Origin: Phascolarctobacterium sp.
GTDB taxonomy: Bacteria > Bacillota > Negativicutes > Acidaminococcales > Acidaminococcaceae
Length of the DNA: 5,222 nucleotides
Direction of reading: 5' to 3'
NCBI GenBank assembly: GCA_024405645.1
Contig: JAKSOJ010000102.1
Location: 1 to 5,222, forward strand
In this document: piece by piece, positions 1-5,222 of the stretch
How positions within the stretch are numbered: position 1 is the first letter of the stretch
Layout: the number at the start of each line of letters is the position of its first letter
Position numbers and translations under genes: made by a program
The notes under the pieces: generated by a model
What the model saw: only the letters and a program-made list of their open reading frames with translations
The model's database searches: none
What the model was told of the DNA's origin: nothing

Positions 1-2
1 AT

Positions 3-68
3 ACACCAGGCTCCGTTGAAATCAAAACCTTGTATACAAAATACTTTCAGAGCTCAAAAAATTTTTAA
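3..68 (+). CDS. possible C-terminal tail of an unidentified protein (partial)
   Basis: Reading the plus strand from position 3 gives 21 open codons ending at TAA (66-68). The peptide begins TPGSVEIKTLYTKYF and has a believable mix of residues for the end of a folded protein. The other two plus frames stop at 17-19 and 91-93. If real, the gene runs into the window from the left and converges on the radical SAM gene, with only 5 nt between the two stops. No domain can be recognised from so short a piece, and 21 open codons can occur by chance, so this is only a possibility. Confidence 0.3.
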   Translation, partial: TPGSVEIKTLYTKYFQSSKNF

Positions 69-73
69 AAATA

Positions 74-1774
74 TTATAAAACTAAAGAAATAATTTTTGC
101 ATCTGCCGTATTATCTAACAGAAAATAGAATTCTCCCGGCATTTCTGTCTCAGGATGATATGCAAATCTTTCTATAGGATAATTCTTGTGAATTGTTCTC
201 CAGCTAGAAAATTTGTAATTAGCGACATATTTTTTAGCTTCAGATTCGTTTCTCCAGAACTCACTGGTCTTGTCAAAAATTTCCTGACTCTGCCAGGAAA
301 GCCAATTGGGTTCCCACCCCGGAATATTAGTGAACACATCAAAGCGCAAAATTTCCAACAATAGCTCTTGTTTCTCAGCAAACTTTTCCTTTATATATAG
401 AGCAAGAATTTCTGCAGTACCTTTGGCATTGTGACTTTGCGGATAAAAACCTTTTGCTACCCACCAATTAGTAAGATCTGTATAAAATTCAAAAGGTTTC
501 ATATTACTATGCTTTATCATGCTGGCAAGAATATGTTTAAAACAGCCAGCATTACCAGTCTGATCAAAAATATTCTCCAAGCGTTTCAGAAATTGCATAT
601 CTTCATATGGCACGCAATCAGTCGCAAGAATCTCATAGGGAGTTTCATCCATATACTTCAATCCATGCATTTCTTCCTCTTGGCGCATTTGTGTACCAGG
701 CAAAACCTTTAAAAAGCCAAGCTGCAGCATATCTGCTCCAAGTCCGTAAACATCATCAAAAGATTTTGCAAATTCTTTCAATGTTTCATAGGGCAAGCCA
801 GCAATTAAATCAACATGGATGTGCATATTGTTATAGGAAAGCAATCTCTTAACATTACTAGAAAGCTTTTCCCAATTATCAACACGATTAATTGCCCTCA
901 ATGTGGGAGGATTAGTGGATTGAATGCCAATTTCCATTTGGAATCTGTGTTTAGGCACATTATCCAAGAATTGCATAACCTTTTCACTCAACGCATCTGC
1001 TTTTATTTCCAAATGAAAAGTTGCATCAGTATCTTGAGCAGCCAAATATTCTAACATTGGTAGAAAATAGCGCTCGTCCAAATTGTAGGTACGATCCACG
1101 AATTTAACAAGCTTCGCACCTGCTTTGATAAATCTATCCATATCCCTTAAAACTAAATCAAGCGGACGTTTACGAACAGATTTTGTAATACCGGACAAAC
1201 AATAAGAGCAATTGAAAGGACAGCCACGGGTTGCTTCATAGTAAACAATGCGATGCTCAGCCAACACCTTATCCAAATCAGGATATGGAAAAGGTAAAAT
1301 GCTCATATCATCAATAACAGTAGTCCCGCCGTTAAGCTCTACTTTGCCATTATTTACGTAAGCAATATGTTTGGGAACATCTCCACCATTTTCCAAAGAA
1401 TCTAGAAGTTCAGAAAAGACAATTTCGCCCTCTCCTTCAATAATGTAATCACAAACGGGAAGCTCTGCAAATATTTTTTCAACATCGAAAGCGACCTCAG
1501 GTCCACCGAGCACAATAGAACTTTCAGGGCGAAGTTTTTTTAGCATACGAATAATTTTAAACACAAAAGGCTTATTCCAGATATGCACAGAAAAAGCGTA
1601 CACTTCAGCCTTGTGGTCCATTATTTTTTCCAAAACAGCCAAAGGTTGGGAATTAATAGTTTCTTCTATTAATGTAATATTATGCCCTTGAGATTTTGCA
1701 TATTCGCCAACATATCTAAGACCTAAAGCAGTATGAATATATTTACTATTTATGCCGATTAAAACTGCGTTCAT
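74..1774 (-). CDS. B12-binding-domain radical SAM protein, DUF4080 type
   Basis: This 566-residue protein is probably a cytosolic radical SAM enzyme that uses a [4Fe-4S] cluster to cleave S-adenosylmethionine; its substrate is unknown. Residues 1-140 resemble a Rossmann-like B12-binding domain, with GINSKYIHTALGLRYV near the N-terminus, LGGPEV at 89-94 and the EGEGE stretch at 113-117. The classical DxHxxG cobalamin-ligand motif is absent. The radical SAM core follows, with the cluster cysteines C185, C189 and C192 in RGCPFNCSYC. Other family-like blocks are KFVDRTYN (224-231), EIGIQST (281-287), DLIAGLPYET (322-331) and LQLGFLKVLPGT (350-361). The last 190 or so residues match the DUF4080 C-terminal region as I remember it. 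The ATG start is preceded by GAAGGT (1781-1786) with 7 nt from AAGG to the ATG, and a strong promoter lies just upstream. The gene appears monocistronic within the window. The family assignment is firm; the reaction is not known. Confidence 0.88.
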   Translation of the reverse strand: MNAVLIGINSKYIHTALGLRYVGEYAKSQGHNITLIEETINSQPLAVLEKIMDHKAEVYAFSVHIWNKPFVFKIIRMLKKLRPESSIVLGGPEVAFDVEKIFAELPVCDYIIEGEGEIVFSELLDSLENGGDVPKHIAYVNNGKVELNGGTTVIDDMSILPFPYPDLDKVLAEHRIVYYEATRGCPFNCSYCLSGITKSVRKRPLDLVLRDMDRFIKAGAKLVKFVDRTYNLDERYFLPMLEYLAAQDTDATFHLEIKADALSEKVMQFLDNVPKHRFQMEIGIQSTNPPTLRAINRVDNWEKLSSNVKRLLSYNNMHIHVDLIAGLPYETLKEFAKSFDDVYGLGADMLQLGFLKVLPGTQMRQEEEMHGLKYMDETPYEILATDCVPYEDMQFLKRLENIFDQTGNAGCFKHILASMIKHSNMKPFEFYTDLTNWWVAKGFYPQSHNAKGTAEILALYIKEKFAEKQELLLEILRFDVFTNIPGWEPNWLSWQSQEIFDKTSEFWRNESEAKKYVANYKFSSWRTIHKNYPIERFAYHPETEMPGEFYFLLDNTADAKIISLVL

Positions 1775-1780
1775 TTTCTT

Positions 1781-1786
1781 ACCTTC
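1781..1786 (-). promoter_or_regulatory. ribosome binding site of the radical SAM gene
   Basis: On the minus strand this reads GAAGGT, with its AAGG core 7 nt before the ATG at 1774. The spacing is normal and supports the chosen start. Confidence 0.7.
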
Positions 1787-1805
1787 AATTCCTAGGATGT
1801 TTTTT

Positions 1806-1834
1806 AGTATAGACTACGGCAGGAATACTGTCAA
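1806..1834 (-). promoter_or_regulatory. sigma-A-type promoter of the radical SAM gene
   Basis: The minus strand reads TTGACA at 1834-1829, a 17-nt spacer (1828-1812) and TATACT at 1811-1806. The -35 is a perfect consensus, the spacing is optimal and the -10 has one mismatch. Transcription would begin near 1799, leaving a leader of about 25 nt that contains the ribosome binding site. A 5-bp inverted repeat, AGTAT (1806-1810) and ATACT (1825-1829), spans the -10 and spacer; it is too short to call an operator. Confidence 0.78.
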
Positions 1835-1865
1835 ACAAAGAATGGTAAATTTGCAAGATTTAATT

Positions 1866-1871
1866 TATAAT
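1866..1871 (+). promoter_or_regulatory. probable -10 element of the pepF promoter
   Basis: A perfect TATAAT lies 63 nt before the pepF start. The hexamer 17 nt upstream (1843-1848, TGGTAA) matches only half of the -35 consensus. TTGCAA at 1851-1856 is a better -35, but it would need the poorer TAGTAA at 1873-1878 as its -10, with a 16-nt spacer. Either choice gives a leader of about 50-57 nt. The promoter is divergent from the radical SAM promoter, with predicted start sites about 80 bp apart. Confidence 0.5.
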
Positions 1872-1919
1872 GTAGTAAGCAATAAAAATTCAAAGTGCTC
1901 TGCAATTATATATACAACG

Positions 1920-1925
1920 AAAGGA
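1920..1925 (+). promoter_or_regulatory. ribosome binding site of pepF
   Basis: AAAGGA lies 9 nt before the ATG at 1935. An ATG at 1925 overlaps this site but is in another frame and stops after five codons, so 1935 is the start. Confidence 0.75.
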
Positions 1926-1934
1926 TGAATTACT

Positions 1935-3752
1935 ATGTCTAACATATATGCACCTCTCCACGGAGGAGATGTGGAACGCAAGGATGTTCCTGATGAATAT
2001 AAATGGAATGTTAATGATATTTACGAAAACGATGAAGCATGGCACGCTGCCATTGCCGAGGTTAAGGAGCTTCTCCCCAAACTCGAAGCTTTCAAAGGCC
2101 AACTTACCAATGCCGAAAATGTCTTAGCATGCTTTAAACTGCGCGACGAAATCTCCATGCATTTAGAAAAATTCTATGCTTATGCAGGTCTCTCTAGTGA
2201 TGCAGATTCTTCTGACCAACATTTTCAAGCTCTCAAAGGCGAAGCAGAAGGAGTCTATGCCCTTATTTCCAACGCCTGTGCTTTCATTGAGCCAGAGCTT
2301 TTAGCAAATGGCGAAGAAAAGGTAACCGAATTTGCCAATGTTCCAGCTTTGGCTGACTATAAGTTTAATATGCTTGACATGGTTCGCAATGCTTCCCACA
2401 CACTGAGTGCCGACAAAGAAGAATTATTGGCACAAAGCAGTCTTGCTACAGGAGGAGGAGCTTCTGCGTTCCGAGCATTAACTAATGCAGATATGAAATT
2501 TCCTGCAGCAAAAGATAGTGAAGGCAAAGAATACTCTCTTTCTAATGGCTCTTACCTGCTTTTAGTTGAAGCAAAGGACCGAGAGCTACGCAAAGATGCT
2601 TTTATTAAACTTCACCAAACCTATGGGGACTATCGCAACACCTTTGCAGCCACTATGACTGCTAATTGTCGTTCTTCTCGTTTCCATTCCACAGTTCGCA
2701 ATTACAAGAATACTTTGGAAGCAAGCTTGGATGCAGATAATATCCCCGTAAGTCTTTACGATGGTTTAATCGATGCTGTTCATGCTAATCTTGAACCACT
2801 GCACGATTACATCGCTCTGAAAAAAGATTTGCTTGGCTTGGACGAACTACACTATTACGATATGTATGTAGCACTAAACAACGAAGAAGAAAGCTTTGCC
2901 TGCTCTTTCGACGATGCCAAACAAAAAGTTTTGGACGCAGTTGCACCACTTGGCGAAAACTACGTTGCTACAATGAAACGTGCTTTCGATGAGCATTGGA
3001 TTGATGTATATGAAAACAAAGGAAAACGTAGTGGCGCTTACTCTTGGGGAGTTTATGGAGTGCATCCCTATGTACTTCTGAACTATCAACCCCGTTACAG
3101 CTCCATTTCGACTATTGCCCACGAACTTGGTCATTCCCTGCACAGCTATTATTCTGCAGAAAGCCAAGCCTTCATTAACGCTGACTATACTATTTTCTGT
3201 GCGGAGATTGCCTCCACTACCAACGAAGTATTGCTTTTAGAACACACTATGAAATCAGCCAATAAAGCACAAAAGATTTTCCTGTTGAACAAATTCTTGG
3301 AAGCAGTTCGTACCACAGTATATCGCCAAACTCAATTTGCAGAATTTGAAAAATTTATCCATGGTCAAATTGATCAAGGCTTATCCCTCCAAGCACAAAC
3401 TTTGGAAGATTATTGGTTGGACTCCAACGCTCGTTACTACGGACCTGCATTAACTCTTGACCACGAGCTTGCCTATGAGTGGAGCCGCATTCCCCACTAC
3501 TACACTCCGTTCTATGTTTATAAATACGCAACAGGCTACAGTGCAGCAACTGCCTTTGCAACCTCCATCTTAAACGGCGAACCCAATGCAGTTGAAAAAT
3601 ACCTAGGCTTCTTGAAATCCGGCGGCTGTGATTATTCACTTAACATTCTCTCCAAAGCTGGAGTAGATTTGAATACTCCTAAACCTGTAGAAGTTACTCT
3701 CCAAAAATTTGCAGCAGGAGTTAAAGAACTAAAAGAACTGCTCGGAAAATAA
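1935..3752 (+). CDS. pepF: oligoendopeptidase F, M3 family zinc metallopeptidase
   Basis: This 605-residue enzyme is expected to hydrolyse short peptides internally in the cytosol, recycling peptides taken up or produced by protein turnover. The zinc site is intact: HELGH at 396-400 supplies H396 and H400 as ligands and E397 as the general base. The third ligand is probably E424 in FCAEIAST. The C-terminal substrate-side motif typical of M3 enzymes is seen as RIPHYYTPFYVYKYATG (518-534), with conserved His and Tyr residues. The N-terminal 200 or so residues form the helical cap, starting with the family-like VPDEYKWNVNDIYEND. There is no signal peptide or membrane segment. The length is normal for bacterial PepF (about 600 residues). 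It is transcribed alone, with its own ribosome binding site and a terminator 15 nt after the stop. Physiological substrates cannot be told from sequence; the family includes both general peptidases and enzymes with specialised roles. Confidence 0.95.
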   Translation: MSNIYAPLHGGDVERKDVPDEYKWNVNDIYENDEAWHAAIAEVKELLPKLEAFKGQLTNAENVLACFKLRDEISMHLEKFYAYAGLSSDADSSDQHFQALKGEAEGVYALISNACAFIEPELLANGEEKVTEFANVPALADYKFNMLDMVRNASHTLSADKEELLAQSSLATGGGASAFRALTNADMKFPAAKDSEGKEYSLSNGSYLLLVEAKDRELRKDAFIKLHQTYGDYRNTFAATMTANCRSSRFHSTVRNYKNTLEASLDADNIPVSLYDGLIDAVHANLEPLHDYIALKKDLLGLDELHYYDMYVALNNEEESFACSFDDAKQKVLDAVAPLGENYVATMKRAFDEHWIDVYENKGKRSGAYSWGVYGVHPYVLLNYQPRYSSISTIAHELGHSLHSYYSAESQAFINADYTIFCAEIASTTNEVLLLEHTMKSANKAQKIFLLNKFLEAVRTTVYRQTQFAEFEKFIHGQIDQGLSLQAQTLEDYWLDSNARYYGPALTLDHELAYEWSRIPHYYTPFYVYKYATGYSAATAFATSILNGEPNAVEKYLGFLKSGGCDYSLNILSKAGVDLNTPKPVEVTLQKFAAGVKELKELLGK

Positions 3753-3767
3753 ATTTGTATAAAAAAC

Positions 3768-3828
3768 AAGGACCACTTTCTGATAAGCTAAATCTCAAAG
3801 CATATCAAAAATGTGGTCCTTTTATTAT
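3768..3828. terminator. bidirectional rho-independent terminator between pepF and rarA
   Basis: The arms AAGGACCAC (3768-3776) and GTGGTCCTT (3813-3821) are perfectly complementary over 9 bp. Inside them TGATA (3781-3785) pairs with TATCA (3803-3807), and after one A-A mismatch GCT (3787-3789) pairs with AGC (3799-3801), leaving a 9-nt loop. The plus strand is followed by a T-rich tract (3820-3830) and the minus strand by a run of six T (3766-3761). The structure can therefore end both convergent transcripts. It starts 15 nt after the pepF stop and 8 nt beyond the rarA stop. Confidence 0.88.
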
Positions 3829-3829
3829 T

Positions 3830-5116
3830 TTAGAACTTTCTCCCAGTGTCTTCCCCATTGCCTGTAGGAATAACATAAGTCCTATCTTTTAACTCATCCG
3901 GCAGATATTGTTGTTCACACCATCCGCCGAAATCGTGGGGATATTTGTATCCAATGCCATGCCCCAAAGCCTTAGCGCCAGGATAATGAGCATCGCGTAA
4001 ATGCTTAGGAACATTACCAATATTGCCAGCACGTACGTCCTGACGAGCAGCAAAAATTGCGTTAGTGGTGGAATTAGACTTGGGTGCATTACAGATATAA
4101 GCAACTGCCTCAGCAAATATGAGTTGGGACTCAGGCCAACCCACAAAATCTGCTGCTTGAGCCGCAGCGTTAGCTATTACTAAAGCTTGCGGATCTGCCA
4201 AGCCAACATCTTCCGCAGCGCAAATTACAATGCGACGAGCTATAAAACGGAGGTCCTCACCACCCTCAATCATACGTGCTAAATAATGCATAGCAGCATT
4301 AACATCTGACCCTCGCATACTCTTAATGAAAGCACTAATGATATCGTAATGTTGGTCACCTTTTTTGTCATAGCGTTGCATAGCATTGCCAATAACGCTA
4401 GCAAGAATTTCCCGATTGATGTTGCGTTCGCCATCTTCAGGAAGCATAAATTCGCATTGCTCCAAAATATTCAAGGAACCACGCGCATCACCCTGACAAA
4501 AATCAGCAATAATCTTTAAAACATCCTCGTCACAGGTAAAGCTATTATTAAAGCCATGCACATCATCGCTCATAGCTCTCTTGAGAATTTTTACGATATG
4601 CTCGTTATTGAGTTTTTCCAAACGCACAACGCGCATGCGACTGAGCAAAGGTGAATTAATTTCGAAGAAAGGATTCTCGGTGGTTGCACCAATTAAAACA
4701 ATGGTTCCGTTCTCCACGTATGGAAGCAGAACATCCTGTTGCGCCTTGTTAAAGCGATGAATTTCGTCGATAAAGACGATGGTACGACCTCTACCCATAC
4801 GACGGTCGTCTTCAGCTTTTTTGATAAGTTTTCGGAGCTCGGGAACACCAGAAGAAACTGCATTAATAGCTTCGTACTGCTCACCAGTTTCGTTGGCAAT
4901 AACTCGAGCCAAGGTAGTCTTACCAGTACCGGGAGGTCCGTAGAAAAGCACTGAAGTAATGGCGTCCTTTTCAATCATACGTCTCAAAGGACTTCCCTTC
5001 CCCACTGCCTTTTCCTGTCCTATAAAATCGTCCAAATGCTCAGGACGTATTCTATCCGCCAAAGGCTTATCATTATTCTTTTCTGCTTCAAAAAGATTAC
5101 CAAAGAGATTATCCAT
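3830..5116 (-). CDS. rarA: replication-associated recombination protein A, AAA+ ATPase (RarA/MgsA)
   Basis: This 428-residue protein is related to clamp-loader and RuvB ATPases and to eukaryotic WRNIP1/Mgs1. The family acts at stalled or gapped replication forks, interacts with SSB and can melt duplex ends. AAA+ motifs are complete: Walker A GPPGTGKTT (60-68, K66), Walker B VFIDEIHRF (114-122, D117 and E118), sensor 1 in GATTENP (143-149), a probable arginine finger R160 in LLSR and sensor 2 R212 in GDARGSLN. The C-terminal tetramerisation region (about 255-415) shows HYDIISAFIKSMRGSD, RIVICAAEDVGLADP and, near the end, YKYPHDF and QQYLPDEL. Length is normal for the family. The start is fixed because the codon just before the ATG is an in-frame TAG, and MDNLFGNLFE is a typical RarA N-terminus. 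No good Shine-Dalgarno lies at normal distance. It follows a probable 6S RNA gene on the same strand and may share its transcript, as no clear separate promoter is seen. Confidence 0.95.
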   Translation of the reverse strand: MDNLFGNLFEAEKNNDKPLADRIRPEHLDDFIGQEKAVGKGSPLRRMIEKDAITSVLFYGPPGTGKTTLARVIANETGEQYEAINAVSSGVPELRKLIKKAEDDRRMGRGRTIVFIDEIHRFNKAQQDVLLPYVENGTIVLIGATTENPFFEINSPLLSRMRVVRLEKLNNEHIVKILKRAMSDDVHGFNNSFTCDEDVLKIIADFCQGDARGSLNILEQCEFMLPEDGERNINREILASVIGNAMQRYDKKGDQHYDIISAFIKSMRGSDVNAAMHYLARMIEGGEDLRFIARRIVICAAEDVGLADPQALVIANAAAQAADFVGWPESQLIFAEAVAYICNAPKSNSTTNAIFAARQDVRAGNIGNVPKHLRDAHYPGAKALGHGIGYKYPHDFGGWCEQQYLPDELKDRTYVIPTGNGEDTGRKF

Positions 5117-5125
5117 CTATCATCA

Positions 5126-5148
5126 TAAATCTATTAGATTTATTCCTC
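5126..5148 (-). promoter_or_regulatory. rarA leader: distant Shine-Dalgarno next to a perfect inverted repeat
   Basis: On the minus strand GAGGAA (5148-5143) is the only good Shine-Dalgarno, but 26 nt separate it from the rarA ATG. It directly abuts a 17-nt perfect inverted repeat (5142-5126, plus strand TAAATCTATTAGATTTA), with 8-nt arms around one base. As RNA it can form a 7-bp stem with a 3-nt loop. After it come 9 nt and then the ATG. If the stem forms, the effective spacing falls to about 9 nt. The stem is A/U-rich with one G-C pair, so its stability is doubtful. The repeat could equally be a DNA operator. Confidence 0.45.
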
Positions 5149-5175
5149 AAATACAAAAATATATTACAAACAAAT

Positions 5176-5222
5176 AATCCCCACAATGCCGTTCAACTCC
5201 ATGTTTTGAACCTGCATGTGCA
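5176..5222 (-). ncRNA. ssrS: probable 3' end of 6S RNA (partial)
   Basis: On the minus strand this stretch contains GTTCAA, a 9-nt loop and TTGAAC (5211-5191), a perfect 6-bp hairpin, followed by GGCATTGTGGGGATT (5190-5176). This resembles the end of 6S RNA as known from E. coli, where a TTGAACC hairpin precedes a closing strand ending GGCATCTCGGAGATT. 6S RNA binds the housekeeping RNA polymerase holoenzyme by mimicking an open promoter. From memory, 6S genes lie next to rarA in various Bacillota, which fits this position. The 5' strand of the closing stem and the central bubble are outside the window, so the assignment cannot be completed here. No long open frame or tRNA-like ending competes with it. 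Confidence 0.6.

Noticed and set aside
30..39. Perfect 10-bp palindrome TTGTATACAA
   Set aside because: It is short, A/T-rich, seen only once here and not placed at a promoter, so chance explains it.
431..712. Plus-strand open frame of 93 codons within the radical SAM gene
   Set aside because: It is antisense to a conserved coding region and has no family resemblance; it is a by-product of the A/T-rich complementary strand.
1890..2102. Minus-strand 70-codon frame across the pepF start
   Set aside because: It covers the pepF ribosome binding site and N-terminal codons; the Cys/Phe/Ile-rich product has no features of a real protein.
2874..3167. Open frame of 97 codons antisense to pepF
   Set aside because: It overlaps the pepF region running up to and into the zinc-binding motif; its composition looks like a shadow frame and no convincing start site is visible.
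3355..3639. Open frame of 94 codons antisense to pepF
   Set aside because: It lies inside the well-supported pepF gene, is rich in Arg, His and Gln as expected of a shadow frame, and has no recognisable domain.
4693..4974. Open frame of 93 codons overlapping rarA on the same strand
   Set aside because: It is an out-of-frame reading of the conserved AAA+ Walker region.
5176..5222. tRNA, tmRNA or T-box reading of the right-edge structured stretch
   Set aside because: There is no CCA-type acceptor end with a T-arm, no tmRNA-like TTCGAATC end and no T-box AGGGTGG core; the 6S reading fits better.
1..5222. Defence system, mobile element or CRISPR array
   Set aside because: No transposase, integrase, nuclease, toxin-antitoxin pair, terminal repeats or spaced direct repeats are visible; all large frames are conserved chromosomal genes.

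Overview
This window comes from a bacterial chromosome with ordinary housekeeping content. The low-to-moderate GC, purine-rich ribosome binding sites, sigma-A-type promoter, PepF-type oligoendopeptidase and B12-binding/radical SAM protein of the DUF4080 type suggest an anaerobic member of the Bacillota. A Negativicutes or Clostridia origin is my best guess. It rests on protein style and on the 6S RNA next to rarA, not on a database search.

Layout, left to right. (1) Positions 1-68 may hold the last 21 codons of a plus-strand gene entering from outside; this is weak. (2) A minus-strand gene (74-1774) encodes a 566-residue cobalamin-binding-fold/radical SAM protein of unknown reaction. It has a near-consensus promoter (TTGACA, 17 nt, TATACT) and a good Shine-Dalgarno. 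(3) A divergent intergenic region (1775-1934) carries that promoter and a probable plus-strand promoter. (4) pepF (1935-3752, plus) encodes a 605-residue cytosolic M3 zinc oligoendopeptidase. (5) A long bidirectional hairpin terminator (3768-3828) separates pepF from the convergent rarA. (6) rarA (3830-5116, minus) encodes a 428-residue clamp-loader-like AAA+ ATPase for stalled replication forks. (7) The right edge (about 5176-5222, minus) looks like the 3' end of a 6S RNA gene, lying upstream of rarA in the same direction.

The genes do not form one pathway: peptide turnover, replication-fork maintenance, global transcription control (6S RNA) and an uncharacterised radical SAM enzyme sit side by side. 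No mobile element, CRISPR array, tRNA, phage gene or defence system is visible. The most interesting signals are in non-coding DNA. They are the probable 6S RNA end and the rarA leader, where a good Shine-Dalgarno lies too far from the only possible start but a perfect inverted repeat would bring it to normal distance if it folds. The only long non-coding stretch is 1775-1934; no gap exceeds 300 bases.
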